The notes beneath the pieces are model-generated. The model was not told the origin of the DNA, ran no database searches, and was given only the letters and a program-made list of their open reading frames with translations. Made by a program: the position numbers and the translations under genes. From assembly GCF_000244875.1 (NCBI RefSeq), contig NC_016791.1, positions 927,501 through 991,500 of the forward strand: DNA of 64,000 nucleotides, in the 5' to 3' direction. The DNA is from Clostridium sp. BNL1100. GTDB taxonomy: Bacteria > Bacillota > Clostridia > Acetivibrionales > DSM-1351. Shown piece after piece: positions 1-11,705 of this stretch; position 1 is the stretch's first letter, and every line of letters starts with the position of its first letter.

Positions 1-339
<339 letters not shown>

Positions 340-518
340 AGACATGATTCATGCAGAACTAGTTTCTAAGATGAATCAAATCTTTAGGTCGAAGATAAAT
401 GACAGGAAGGCTTGAGCTAAGCTCGCCGGATTGAAAATCATTATCTTAGAGTTTCTTTACAATCACTGTTTAGTTTTCAAAGCCCATGAAAATGGACTTT
501 GAAAGAAGAAAATACCAG

Positions 519-546
519 TTGACATAACAATGAAAGCTGGTATAAT
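519..546 (+). promoter_or_regulatory. Perfect-consensus sigma-A promoter inside the rRNA spacer
   Basis: TTGACA at 519-524 and TATAAT at 541-546 are separated by 16 nt. Both hexamers match consensus exactly. Transcription would start near 553 and include the whole pre-23S processing stem, so this promoter could drive 23S-5S-tRNA-Asn without 16S. Function is inferred from sequence only. Confidence 0.75.
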
Positions 547-591
547 AGGAACTCCGCAGTCAGTGTGGCAACACAAACAACTGCGAGGTTT

Positions 592-671
592 GTACCTTGA
601 GAACTGAATAATGTTATTCAAAGAATGCGTTTCAAACGAAAGTTTGAAATACGTTTTAAGAAGATGAGAAG
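592..671 (+). other. 5' arm of the pre-23S processing stem
   Basis: Positions 592-619 and 654-671 are near-perfect reverse complements of 4125-4152 and 4107-4124, downstream of 23S. The bases in between (620-653) form a local hairpin. Together they would give a roughly 46-bp stem enclosing the 23S precursor, which is the classic substrate for RNase III. I found the match by reading both flanks of 23S. Only a handful of mismatches are visible. Confidence 0.8.
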
Positions 672-1002
672 ACATAGAAATATATATGAAAGTATGTATT
701 TCCGTAAAAGTAATAAGGGTAACATGTGAAAAGGAGAAATCCTTTGAAACACGTAAAGCAGTTTACGTTGGAAACATGCAACTCTTAGGAAACTAACTCA
801 TTGATAGGTTAAGACAATCACTTTAAATCAATTACTATGTAATTGACATTGAGAATCTGATCAATCGAAGATATTCGATAAAAATTGATAGAAGCAAGCA
901 GTACAAGGAAGGCGACCGACGAGAAGCGGAGTTTACGGTGGTAAATGAGCATCGCAGGAGGGAAGCCTGACACAGTAATGCGAAGCTTATAGCAATTTTA
1001 GA

Positions 1003-4052
<3,050 letters not shown>

Positions 4053-4106
4053 CAAAGAAAACAGGTATTCAAAAGTAGAAGGTCTTAAAACTAGACAATG
4101 AGAGAG

Positions 4107-4152
4107 CTTCACATCTTCTTAAAAGGATAACATTAGTCAGTTCTGAAGGTAC
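4107..4152 (+). other. 3' arm of the pre-23S processing stem
   Basis: This is the reverse-complement partner of 592-619 and 654-671 in the 16S-23S spacer. It lies between the end of 23S and the start of 5S, where the 3' half of the 23S processing stalk is expected. Confidence 0.8.
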
Positions 4153-4169
4153 AAAAGTACCTAATAAAT

Positions 4170-4289
4170 CTTCTGGTGGAAATGACGAGATGGCCACACC
4201 CGTTCCCATACCGAACACGGCAGTTAAGCATCTCAGTGCCGATAATACTTGGCTGGAAACGGCCCGGGAAAGTAGGTCTCTGCCAGATT
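4170..4289 (+). rRNA. 5S ribosomal RNA
   Basis: The sequence has the canonical 5S core CCGAACACGGCAGTTAAG near 4211-4228. Its termini pair (TCTGG at about 4172 with CCAGA at about 4283). It lies about 120 nt after 23S and six nt before tRNA-Asn. The ends are approximate within two or three bases. Confidence 0.95.
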
Positions 4290-4294
4290 TATAT

Positions 4295-4370
4295 TCCTCA
4301 ATAGCTCAGTCGGTAGAGCATGCGGCTGTTAACCGCAGGGTCGTAGGTTCAAGTCCTACTTGAGGAGCCA
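4295..4370 (+). tRNA. tRNA-Asn (anticodon GTT)
   Basis: A 76-nt cloverleaf. The acceptor arm TCCTCAA pairs with TTGAGGA, with G as discriminator base and an encoded CCA at 4368-4370. The anticodon stem TGCGG/CCGCA encloses the loop CTGTTAA, so the anticodon is GTT. The T arm contains GGTTCAAGTCC. It is the last gene of the rRNA operon. Confidence 0.97.
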
Positions 4371-4400
4371 AAAATAGATCCTTTAGGGTCTATTTTTTTT
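4371..4400 (+). terminator. Rho-independent terminator of the rRNA operon
   Basis: AAAATAGATCC and GGTCTATTTT form a stem with one bulged T and a five-base loop, followed by a run of T. It lies immediately after the tRNA CCA. Confidence 0.85.
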
Positions 4401-4516
4401 TATGTTTTTTGGAATTTGGTTGTTAATCGTCGGTTAATTTTTATTATTATAGTGTAGCTAATAACTATAAACATGTTTACTATATCTAGTAAAATTGTCT
4501 GGGAAATGTATAATTT

Positions 4517-4546
4517 TTGACAAAATAAAAGGATTTTAAGTAACAA
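4517..4546 (+). promoter_or_regulatory. Possible promoter of the pilus operon
   Basis: TTGACA at 4517-4522 is followed after 18 nt by TAACAA at 4541-4546. The -35 is perfect and the -10 is poor. It is the best candidate in the 226 nt between the rRNA terminator and pilB, which otherwise hold nothing I can name. Confidence 0.4.
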
Positions 4547-4626
4547 TATGGAATATATACATTAAACCAGAAAAATATACATAAATAGATATAAGATTTT
4601 AAACTTTTGTTTGGATGTGATTGCTA

Positions 4627-6321
4627 ATGCTCAACAAGACACGTAAGCGGCTTGGTGATTTGTTGCTGGAAGTCGAAATGATAACCCCAAATCAGCTTGA
4701 ATCCGCTATTGAAGTGCAGAAAAAAACCGGTGAAAAACTTGGTTCTATACTAACAAAGTTAGGCTATGTTACTGAAGATGATATAATTCAAGTCCTTGAA
4801 TTTCAGCTTGGTATTCCACATGTTAAACTTGAAAAATATAATATTGACAAGTCAGCTTATCTAGCAATACCTGAGAGTATTGCTAAGAGGTATGGGCTGA
4901 TTCCTATTAAAAAGGAAAAAGGAACTTTGACTGTTGCAATGAGTGATCCGCTCAATGTGTTTGCAATAGATGACTTAAACATTTATTCAGGTATGGAGAT
5001 ACAGCCTGTTATTGCAAGCTTTGATGATATTTCCAAAGCAATAGACAAATATTACAGTGCTCAAAAAGCTATGAAGGCTGTTGAGGAATTTAAAAAAGAA
5101 CAAGTCTCTACTATAAAGATAAATTCAGATACTTCAGAAGAACAGAATATTGAAGAAATTAATAATGCTCCTGCTGTAAAGGTTATTAATTCTATTATAG
5201 AACAAGCTGTAAGAAACAGAGCCAGCGATATACATATCGAGCCTTTTGAAGAATATATAAAAATAAGATTCAGAACAGACGGTCAGCTTTGTGAAATAAT
5301 GAGGCCTGAAATTGACATAATGCCTGCAATTTCTGCACGTATAAAGATTATTGGTGGTATGAACATTGCGGAGAAAAGACTGCCACAGGACGGTAGGATA
5401 AGTATTGAGGTTGATGGCAGAGAATATGACCTAAGAGTTTCGATTTTACCAACAATTTTTGGAGAGAAGATTGTTATAAGGATTGCAGATAAAAAAGCTT
5501 TTGTTTTGAGTAGGAGTCAATTAGGATTTAATGAATATGAGGAACAGCAGTTTCACAAGATGCTGCTTAATCCCCACGGTATTATTCTGGTAACCGGGCC
5601 GACTGGAAGCGGAAAGACTACTACTCTGTACAGTGCAATTAGTGAAATTAACAGTCCGGATATGAATATTATAACGGTTGAGGACCCCGTTGAGTGCGTT
5701 ATTGAAGGGGTTAATCATGTTCAGGTTAATACAAAAACAGGCATGACTTTTGCGGCGGGACTCAGGTCCATTCTCAGACAGGACCCTGATGTAATTATGA
5801 TTGGAGAAATTCGTGACAGAGAAACTGCTGAAATAGCCGTAAGAGCTGCAATAACCGGACATCTGGTTCTTAGTACACTTCATACAAATGATGCGCCAAG
5901 CTCGGTTTTAAGGCTTATAGACATGGGAATTGAACCCTATATGGTTTCATCGTCTATTGTAGGTGTTATTGCTCAGCGATTATACAAAAAAATTTGTAAT
6001 AATTGTAAAATGGAATATTCAGCAAATGATGATGAGAAGAGAATATTGGGCATTACCGATAAAGAGCCTGTTTTATACAAGGGTAGAGGTTGTCCCATGT
6101 GTAGCAATACCGGGTACAGAGGACGGCATGGAGTTTATGAGTTGATATCAATTACAAAAAAGCATAAGGAAATGATTAATAATAAATGTTCGGAAGAAGA
6201 ATTCAGGAATTATTCCATACAAAACGGAATGGTTTCTTTAAGAGATAATTTAGTGAAAAAAGTGCTGGCAGGAGATACAACTATTGATGAATTAGTACGA
6301 ATTGCATATTCAAATGATTAA
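4627..6321 (+). CDS. pilB: Type IV pilus extension ATPase PilB (GspE family)
   Basis: Cytoplasmic hexameric ATPase that powers pilus extension. The N-terminal MshEN/GspE_N domain (about 1-150) begins with the typical KRLGDLLLE motif. The catalytic core carries Walker A GPTGSGKT (Lys330), Walker B DPDVIMIGE (about 386-394) and the His box around LSTLHTND. A tetracysteine zinc motif (CNNC...CPMC) lies near the C-terminus. These are GspE/PilB marks and are absent from PilT. About 564 residues is normal. The ATG at 4627 is preferred. A TTG at 4621 is closer to the weak GGATGTGA upstream, so the start is uncertain by two codons. First gene of the pilus operon, followed by pilT. Confidence 0.95.
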   Translation: MLNKTRKRLGDLLLEVEMITPNQLESAIEVQKKTGEKLGSILTKLGYVTEDDIIQVLEFQLGIPHVKLEKYNIDKSAYLAIPESIAKRYGLIPIKKEKGTLTVAMSDPLNVFAIDDLNIYSGMEIQPVIASFDDISKAIDKYYSAQKAMKAVEEFKKEQVSTIKINSDTSEEQNIEEINNAPAVKVINSIIEQAVRNRASDIHIEPFEEYIKIRFRTDGQLCEIMRPEIDIMPAISARIKIIGGMNIAEKRLPQDGRISIEVDGREYDLRVSILPTIFGEKIVIRIADKKAFVLSRSQLGFNEYEEQQFHKMLLNPHGIILVTGPTGSGKTTTLYSAISEINSPDMNIITVEDPVECVIEGVNHVQVNTKTGMTFAAGLRSILRQDPDVIMIGEIRDRETAEIAVRAAITGHLVLSTLHTNDAPSSVLRLIDMGIEPYMVSSSIVGVIAQRLYKKICNNCKMEYSANDDEKRILGITDKEPVLYKGRGCPMCSNTGYRGRHGVYELISITKKHKEMINNKCSEEEFRNYSIQNGMVSLRDNLVKKVLAGDTTIDELVRIAYSND

Positions 6322-6379
6322 ATTCATAGATAATTAGAAAACTGATATCGGTTAGATTAGAAAGGCTTTGGAGATTATT

Positions 6380-7435
6380 ATGCTTTCATTAGAGGATTTG
6401 CTAAAAAAAACTTTGGAATTTGGTGCTTCTGATTTACATTTAACAGTAGGGATTCCTCCAACTATCAGAAAAAACGGCAGACTTTCTACCATAGGTGAAG
6501 AAAAACTCATGCCTTCTGATACTGAAGCTTTTGTCAGAAGTATGCTCAATGAAGAACAGTGGAGAAAATATCAGGGGACCGGTGAACTTGATCTTTCATT
6601 TTCACTAAAAGGTATGGGAAGATTCAGAGTCAATGTCTACAAGCAAAGAGGCACCTGCTGTGCTGCTATCAGAATGGTAAACCTTGTTATTCCATCTGTT
6701 GAGGAACTTGGACTACCTAATATCGTTACGGACATGAGCAAGAAAACTAAGGGAATGATTTTAGTTACCGGCCCTACCGGAAGCGGAAAATCAACTACTT
6801 TGGCTTTAATTATTGATTTGATAAATAAAAACAGGGATTGCCATATACTTACATTGGAAGATCCAATTGAGTATCTTCACAAACACAATAAATCCATTGT
6901 AAATCAGAGGGAAATAGGAAATGATTCGCAATCCTATTCTGCTGCACTTAGAGCGGCTTTAAGAGAAGACCCCGATGTAATTCTGGTAGGAGAGATGCGA
7001 GATACCGAAACTATAGCCATAGCTGTTACTGCGGCGGAAACTGGACACTTGGTTTTGTCTACATTACATACTATCGGAGCTGCTAATACAATTGACAGAA
7101 TAATAGATGTTTTCCCTCCATATCAGCAGCAGCAGATAAAAGTTCAGCTTTCAACGGTTATTCAGTCAGTTATTTCGCAGCAGCTTCTTCCAAGAAAAGA
7201 TAAGCCAGGGAGAGTACCGGCTATTGAAATTATGGTAGCTACTCCTGCGGTAAGGAATTTAATCCGTGAGGGTAAAACATATCAGATTAATTCCCAGATT
7301 CAGACCGGTGCAAAATTCGGAATGCAAGCAATGGACTTGAGCCTGGCAAGCTTGTATAAAAAAGGTATCATAAGTCAGGAAGATGCAATGACTTATGCCA
7401 TGGATCCAGACAATATTATCAGATACATGGGGTAA
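6380..7435 (+). CDS. pilT: Type IV pilus retraction ATPase PilT
   Basis: Cytoplasmic ATPase that disassembles the pilus and gives twitching motility or DNA uptake. The N-terminal PAS-like domain starts with the family hallmark GASDLHLTVG. Walker A is GPTGSGKST (Lys137) and Walker B is DPDVILVGEMRD. The AIRNLIRE-type motif is present as AVRNLIREGK, and the HLVLSTLHT box is present. It lacks the zinc motif of PilB. I chose the ATG at 6380 because GGAG at 6370-6373 lies six bases upstream. A TTG at 6368 in frame has no such site. At 351 residues it is normal length. It sits 58 nt after pilB. Confidence 0.95.
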   Translation: MLSLEDLLKKTLEFGASDLHLTVGIPPTIRKNGRLSTIGEEKLMPSDTEAFVRSMLNEEQWRKYQGTGELDLSFSLKGMGRFRVNVYKQRGTCCAAIRMVNLVIPSVEELGLPNIVTDMSKKTKGMILVTGPTGSGKSTTLALIIDLINKNRDCHILTLEDPIEYLHKHNKSIVNQREIGNDSQSYSAALRAALREDPDVILVGEMRDTETIAIAVTAAETGHLVLSTLHTIGAANTIDRIIDVFPPYQQQQIKVQLSTVIQSVISQQLLPRKDKPGRVPAIEIMVATPAVRNLIREGKTYQINSQIQTGAKFGMQAMDLSLASLYKKGIISQEDAMTYAMDPDNIIRYMG

Positions 7436-7450
7436 AGCTGGCAATATTTG

Positions 7451-7478
7451 TTGACTATTAACTACGATGTGATAATAT
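7451..7478 (+). promoter_or_regulatory. Possible internal promoter before pilC
   Basis: TTGACT at 7451-7456 and TAATAT at 7473-7478 are spaced by 16 nt in the 127-nt gap between pilT and pilC. It could allow the pilin-assembly half of the operon to be transcribed apart from the two ATPase genes. Confidence 0.45.
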
Positions 7479-7562
7479 TAAATGTATAAACATTTCCATA
7501 ACAATACATTTGTGGTTTATACTTTAATAATTTAAAATTATATACTTTTCAGGTGATTTTTA

Positions 7563-8780
7563 TTGGCTAACTATATTTATAATGCTAAAACCAAGTCAGG
7601 TGAAACAGTATCCGGCAATGTGGAGGCCTCCGATGTCAATATGGCAATAGCTTTTGTCAAAGACAGAGGATATTTTCCTATGGCAGTGTATGAAAATACC
7701 GGACCGGGTAAGGAAATTGAGTTTAAGGTACATAAAAAAGTAAAGGTTAAAGACCTGTCTATTTTGTGCCGTCAATTTCATACTATGCTTAATGCGGGAG
7801 TTTCTGTTATCGGATGTCTTGATTTACTGCGTAGCCAAACACAGAATCCCACCTTACGTGATGCAATGTCACAACTTTATGATGATGTACAGAAGGGAAA
7901 AACACTTTCTGAATCAATGAAATTACTTTCAAAGGTTTTTCCGGTACTTATGGTCAGTATGGTAGAAGTGGGTGAGGTAAGCGGAACTCTTGAACAAGTT
8001 CTGGAAAGACTATCTGTTCAGTTTGAAAAAGACACCAAAGTTAAGTCAAAGGTTTCAACTGCTATGATGTATCCTGCGGTTATAGGGTGTATTGCCTTGG
8101 TAATGGTTACGTTTATGATTGTCTTCATAGTACCTAAGTTTGTTAGTATGGTTAACAGTGTTGGAGGAACGCTTCCAATGCCTACCAGAATAATATTATT
8201 TATAAGCGGACTTTTTACCAACCCTTTATTTTTGCTGGGGTTTGCTCTGGTTATCGTAGCTGGGGTTTGGGGATTCAGAAGATTTAAAAGTACGGAACAC
8301 GGTAAATTTTTGATTGACAGTCTTATTTTTAAAATGCCAATGGTTGGTGCAAATGTGCAGAAGATTTTGGCTTCACGTTTTACAAGAACCTTGAGTACGT
8401 TGTTGAGATCAGGTGTTTCCCTAATTCATGCACTTGAGGTTGTAGACGGTGTAGTAAACAACCAGATTGTTTCCAGAGGACTTTTAAAAGTTAAGGAAAG
8501 TGTTAAAATGGGTTCAAATTTGGCAGCACCACTTGAGAAAATGGGGATTTTCCCGCTGATGGTAACTCACATGATCAGCGTTGGAGAAGAAGCAGGTTCT
8601 CTTGATTCCATCATGGAAAAGGTGGCGGATTTCTATGATGAGGAAGTGGAAACATCTGTAAGCAAACTGGTTGCTATGATGGAACCGCTTCTGATGATGG
8701 TACTTGCGATTATAGTAGGCTTTATTGTTGTTGCAATGATATTGCCCATATTCAGCATGTATCAGGGTGTGGGCCAATAA
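7563..8780 (+). CDS. pilC: Type IV pilus platform protein PilC (GspF family)
   Basis: Inner-membrane platform protein that couples the PilB/PilT ATPases to pilin assembly. Two GspF domains (about 70-195 and 275-395) and three hydrophobic helices (about residues 170-195, 215-240 and 375-400) are visible. Family motifs are present (LSILCRQFHTMLNAGVSV, and the repeated RFTRTLSTLLRSGVSL). The start is TTG at 7563 with AGGTGA at about 7552-7557. No ATG lies nearby and the alignment begins at once with MANYIYNAKT. The length of 405 is typical. It is followed by pilA after 38 nt. Confidence 0.94.
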   Translation: MANYIYNAKTKSGETVSGNVEASDVNMAIAFVKDRGYFPMAVYENTGPGKEIEFKVHKKVKVKDLSILCRQFHTMLNAGVSVIGCLDLLRSQTQNPTLRDAMSQLYDDVQKGKTLSESMKLLSKVFPVLMVSMVEVGEVSGTLEQVLERLSVQFEKDTKVKSKVSTAMMYPAVIGCIALVMVTFMIVFIVPKFVSMVNSVGGTLPMPTRIILFISGLFTNPLFLLGFALVIVAGVWGFRRFKSTEHGKFLIDSLIFKMPMVGANVQKILASRFTRTLSTLLRSGVSLIHALEVVDGVVNNQIVSRGLLKVKESVKMGSNLAAPLEKMGIFPLMVTHMISVGEEAGSLDSIMEKVADFYDEEVETSVSKLVAMMEPLLMMVLAIIVGFIVVAMILPIFSMYQGVGQ

Positions 8781-8818
8781 AATAAATATATATATATAAC
8801 TAATAAGGGGGAGTTCTA

Positions 8819-9202
8819 ATGTTTAAATTCTTTAAGAAGGTAAAGAAAAATAAGAAGGGTTATACCCTGACAGAGTTGATTGTGGTTGTAGCAATTCTGG
8901 GTATACTGGCTGCGGTAGCAACACCTATGGTATTAAATCAGGTATCAAAGGCAAAAACAAGTGCGGATGCAGCTAACGAAAAAGCTATTGAAAATGCATA
9001 TTTAGTCGGTATGGCTGATGCTTCTGATACAACCGTTCCGGCTGATTTTACAGGAGTAAAGAAAAAAATAGGGGATGCACTGGCATCCATTCCAAAGCCT
9101 CACGACAAATCAAAAGATTTTTATCTTAACCCGACTACAGGTGAAGCCACTGCTGCAAGTGCAACTCCAAGTCCAGTGGCAAGTTGGATAAAGTTAAAAT
9201 AA
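8819..9202 (+). CDS. pilA: Type IV major prepilin PilA
   Basis: Probable main pilin subunit. A short basic leader (FKFFKKVKKNKKG) ends in Gly before the cleavage site. Mature pilin then starts with YTLTELIVVVAILGILAAVA, including the invariant Glu at position 5. The rest is a small globular domain with a Ser/Ala/Pro-rich tail. At 127 residues it is small but within the Gram-positive range. It is preceded by a strong GGGGGAG site. No cysteines are present, so there is no D-loop disulfide. It lies directly before its peptidase pilD. Confidence 0.93.
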   Translation: MFKFFKKVKKNKKGYTLTELIVVVAILGILAAVATPMVLNQVSKAKTSADAANEKAIENAYLVGMADASDTTVPADFTGVKKKIGDALASIPKPHDKSKDFYLNPTTGEATAASATPSPVASWIKLK

Positions 9203-9207
9203 ATAAA

Positions 9208-10005
9208 ATGCAAACATTACTCATAATTTACATATTAATATTCGGGCTTGTAATAGGCTGTTTTCTTAATGTATGTATTTCTCGCATACCTCAAAAACAG
9301 TCTATTATAAGACCTCCATCCCGTTGTACCAGTTGTGGGACAACACTCAGGCCCCTTGATCTTGTGCCTGTATTCAGTTTTGTATTTTTGAGAGGCAAAT
9401 GCCGCTACTGTGGGGAAGAAGTATCCGCCGTGAATCCTATAGTAGAAATTATTACAACAACTGTTTTTGTTGCACTTTATTTAAAGTACTCTTTAACGGT
9501 TGAATTTGCAGCCATGGCATTGCTATCATGTATACTGATTTGCATAGCTTTTATAGATGCGGAGTACAGGATAATTCCAAACGGGTTTATCATTACAGGA
9601 TTAATAAGTGGGTCGGCTTTATTTTTATATAATTTATTTTATCCGGTGGACATGTTCGGTGACAGAGTATGGTTTAACCCAATACTGGGTTTTACTGTGG
9701 GCACTAGTTTTCTTTTGATGGTTTCTCTTGTGGGGATGCTTGTTTACAAGAGTGATGATGCCATGGGAATTGGTGATATAAAGCTTTATGCGGTTATAGG
9801 ACTTTTCCTTGGCTGGCGTATGACAATTATCAGCCTTATGCTTTCTGTTTTTTCAGCAGCTATCGGATGTGTTTTACTTATTATCTTAAAAAAGAATAAC
9901 AGAAAGTCCACCATTGCATTTGGGCCATATATAGCAATCGGGACTTTTATAACAATTATATATGGCTGGAATTTACTTGAACAATATATGAACTTGCTTA
10001 AATAA
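9208..10005 (+). CDS. pilD: Prepilin peptidase / N-methyltransferase PilD
   Basis: Polytopic membrane aspartyl protease that cleaves prepilin leaders and methylates the new N-terminus. The first helix is followed by the family motif GCFLNVCISRIP and a four-cysteine zinc-binding loop (CTSC...CRYC). Both catalytic Asp motifs are visible: FIDAEYRIIPN and GIGDIKLYA. About 265 residues and roughly eight hydrophobic segments. I prefer ATG 9208, five nt after the pilA stop, because an upstream TTG at 9184 would overlap pilA and add a charged segment before the first helix. It should process the four prepilin-like products of this operon. Confidence 0.94.
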   Translation: MQTLLIIYILIFGLVIGCFLNVCISRIPQKQSIIRPPSRCTSCGTTLRPLDLVPVFSFVFLRGKCRYCGEEVSAVNPIVEIITTTVFVALYLKYSLTVEFAAMALLSCILICIAFIDAEYRIIPNGFIITGLISGSALFLYNLFYPVDMFGDRVWFNPILGFTVGTSFLLMVSLVGMLVYKSDDAMGIGDIKLYAVIGLFLGWRMTIISLMLSVFSAAIGCVLLIILKKNNRKSTIAFGPYIAIGTFITIIYGWNLLEQYMNLLK

Positions 10006-10036
10006 CTATATCAATGGAACTATAGAGGCGAAAGAT

Positions 10037-11092
10037 ATGATTGGGAAAAATCTTTTAGCGATGGATATCGGGAATGACACTATTAAAATTGTCAGCGGTT
10101 CGGCAAGTAAGAAAAATATATTTATCAATGAGTACGGTATTATTAATACACCCGTTGAGTGTATTAATGACGGTATGATAATTGATACCGCTACGGTATC
10201 TAAGGTTATTTGTGAAGCTATAAGAACTCATAAAATAGGTGGTGGAGCTCTTGTAATGACTGTTACAGGAACGGGAGTCATCACAAGAGATATAGTGCTG
10301 CCAAAATCAACGGAACAGGAAATTGAAAAGATGCTTGAATTTGAGGCTCAGCAGTACTTTCCCGTTGATTTAAAGGATTATACCGTTGATTTTAAGGTTA
10401 TGGAGAACATAGGCGATCAGATTCGTGTGCTGGTTGTGGCTGCTCCCAATAAGCAAATTGAGACTTATATTACTCTGGCAAAGCTTTTGAAACAGCAATT
10501 AGCAGCTATTGATATTCCATCTAATTGTGTTCTGAAGCTTTTATCTTTTTCACCTCTGTATAGTGATGAAACCGTAGAAGAATACGCCGTTGTTGATATA
10601 GGAAGGGATACTTCCGGAGTGTGTTTTTTCAGAAATAACATTTTAAAATTCAGCAGGATTTTATTAAATGGTGTTTCAGAGGTTGATAGTATTATTGCCA
10701 ATAAGTATAATCTGGAATTTAAAGTTGCTGAAGAACTCAAACGTTCTTTTAAAGGGCTTAATAGTCAGTCTGATTCAGAAGATAAATTTAGTGATTTAGG
10801 CGAGGTTATTAAAGGAGCACTTGACAGCATAGTATCCGATTTAAACAGGTTTATAGAATTCTATAATTCCAGAGATAATTCAAATAATGTTGAAAAGATT
10901 TATATTTATGGCGGTGGCAGCAAGCTAAAAGGCATTACAGAGTACTTTTCAAGTACTTTCAATATGCCGGTTTTACCCTTTCCTTTGTTAAAGGAAATTG
11001 TTTATAAGGGACATAAGGAGAGAGAAGCTTTTGAACATGACTACCCATTTTTGATTAATGCCATAGGCTGTTTGACAAGAGCATTTAAATAA
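10037..11092 (+). CDS. pilM: Type IV pilus assembly protein PilM (actin-like)
   Basis: Cytoplasmic actin/FtsA-like protein that binds the N-terminus of PilN at the membrane. The nucleotide-binding phosphate-1 motif LAMDIGNDTIKIV is at the start. The second phosphate motif is YAVVDIGRDTSGVCFF and the adenosine motif IYIYGGGSKLKG is near residue 295. At 351 residues it is normal. It lies 31 nt after pilD, with GAGGCGAAAG upstream as a moderate binding site. The order pilM, pilN, pilO is interrupted here by a minor prepilin gene. Confidence 0.9.
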   Translation: MIGKNLLAMDIGNDTIKIVSGSASKKNIFINEYGIINTPVECINDGMIIDTATVSKVICEAIRTHKIGGGALVMTVTGTGVITRDIVLPKSTEQEIEKMLEFEAQQYFPVDLKDYTVDFKVMENIGDQIRVLVVAAPNKQIETYITLAKLLKQQLAAIDIPSNCVLKLLSFSPLYSDETVEEYAVVDIGRDTSGVCFFRNNILKFSRILLNGVSEVDSIIANKYNLEFKVAEELKRSFKGLNSQSDSEDKFSDLGEVIKGALDSIVSDLNRFIEFYNSRDNSNNVEKIYIYGGGSKLKGITEYFSSTFNMPVLPFPLLKEIVYKGHKEREAFEHDYPFLINAIGCLTRAFK

Positions 11093-11131
11093 GCCTTCTC
11101 GAATTAAGGTACATGGTGGGGAGGGTAATTA

Positions 11132-11674
11132 TTGAATATTAAAAGTGAAAAGGGCGTTACCTTAACGGAGGTAATCGGGGCAGTAACGATCTTGCTTATG
11201 CTGATGGTACCACTAACATTTATTTTTACTACTACTTACGCTAAATGCGTGGCGGAGGCTGACAAAGCAGCTGCCCAGCAAGTTGCAAGAGAGGTTCTAT
11301 ATGGTGACGGAATTAATTTCAATGGTATTATTGGTGATTTGGCGAAGTCAAACGCCAAAATAGGCGCCAAAAGCAGTGAAGTAAATATACCCCTGAATGG
11401 ATTTAGTATAAGTATTCCTGCTAACAATGGAATCAGGGAGTACCTGTATGATTCAAATGTCGGGGGAGGTGTGGTTTTATATAACGGTAAGAGGATTAAT
11501 GAAAAATCTTCTTCCGGAAAAGATATTGAAATAGTAGGTTTTCATCTTCAAACAATATTGAAAAACGATTTTAATGACCATGACCAATTAAGGGTTCAAG
11601 TCAGGGTATCTTGCGGTAGAAGTGGAATTGTAGAGGTTGAAAGCAGCTACAGATTTCCCAATATAGAAGAGTAG
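11132..11674 (+). CDS. Minor prepilin-like protein
   Basis: Secreted pilus component with a type III signal sequence. A short leader ends in EKG, and the mature part begins VTLTEVIGAVTILLMLM with Glu at position 5. The hydrophobic helix is followed by about 140 residues of mixed alpha/beta sequence I cannot assign. It starts with TTG at 11132, supported by GGGGAGGG a few bases upstream. Its place between pilM and pilN suggests a priming minor pilin of PilV/PilE type. The exact class cannot be told from sequence by eye. Confidence 0.82.
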   Translation: MNIKSEKGVTLTEVIGAVTILLMLMVPLTFIFTTTYAKCVAEADKAAAQQVAREVLYGDGINFNGIIGDLAKSNAKIGAKSSEVNIPLNGFSISIPANNGIREYLYDSNVGGGVVLYNGKRINEKSSSGKDIEIVGFHLQTILKNDFNDHDQLRVQVRVSCGRSGIVEVESSYRFPNIEE

Positions 11675-11705
11675 CTAAAATATACATGCAAGGGTGGGAT
11701 AGTAT

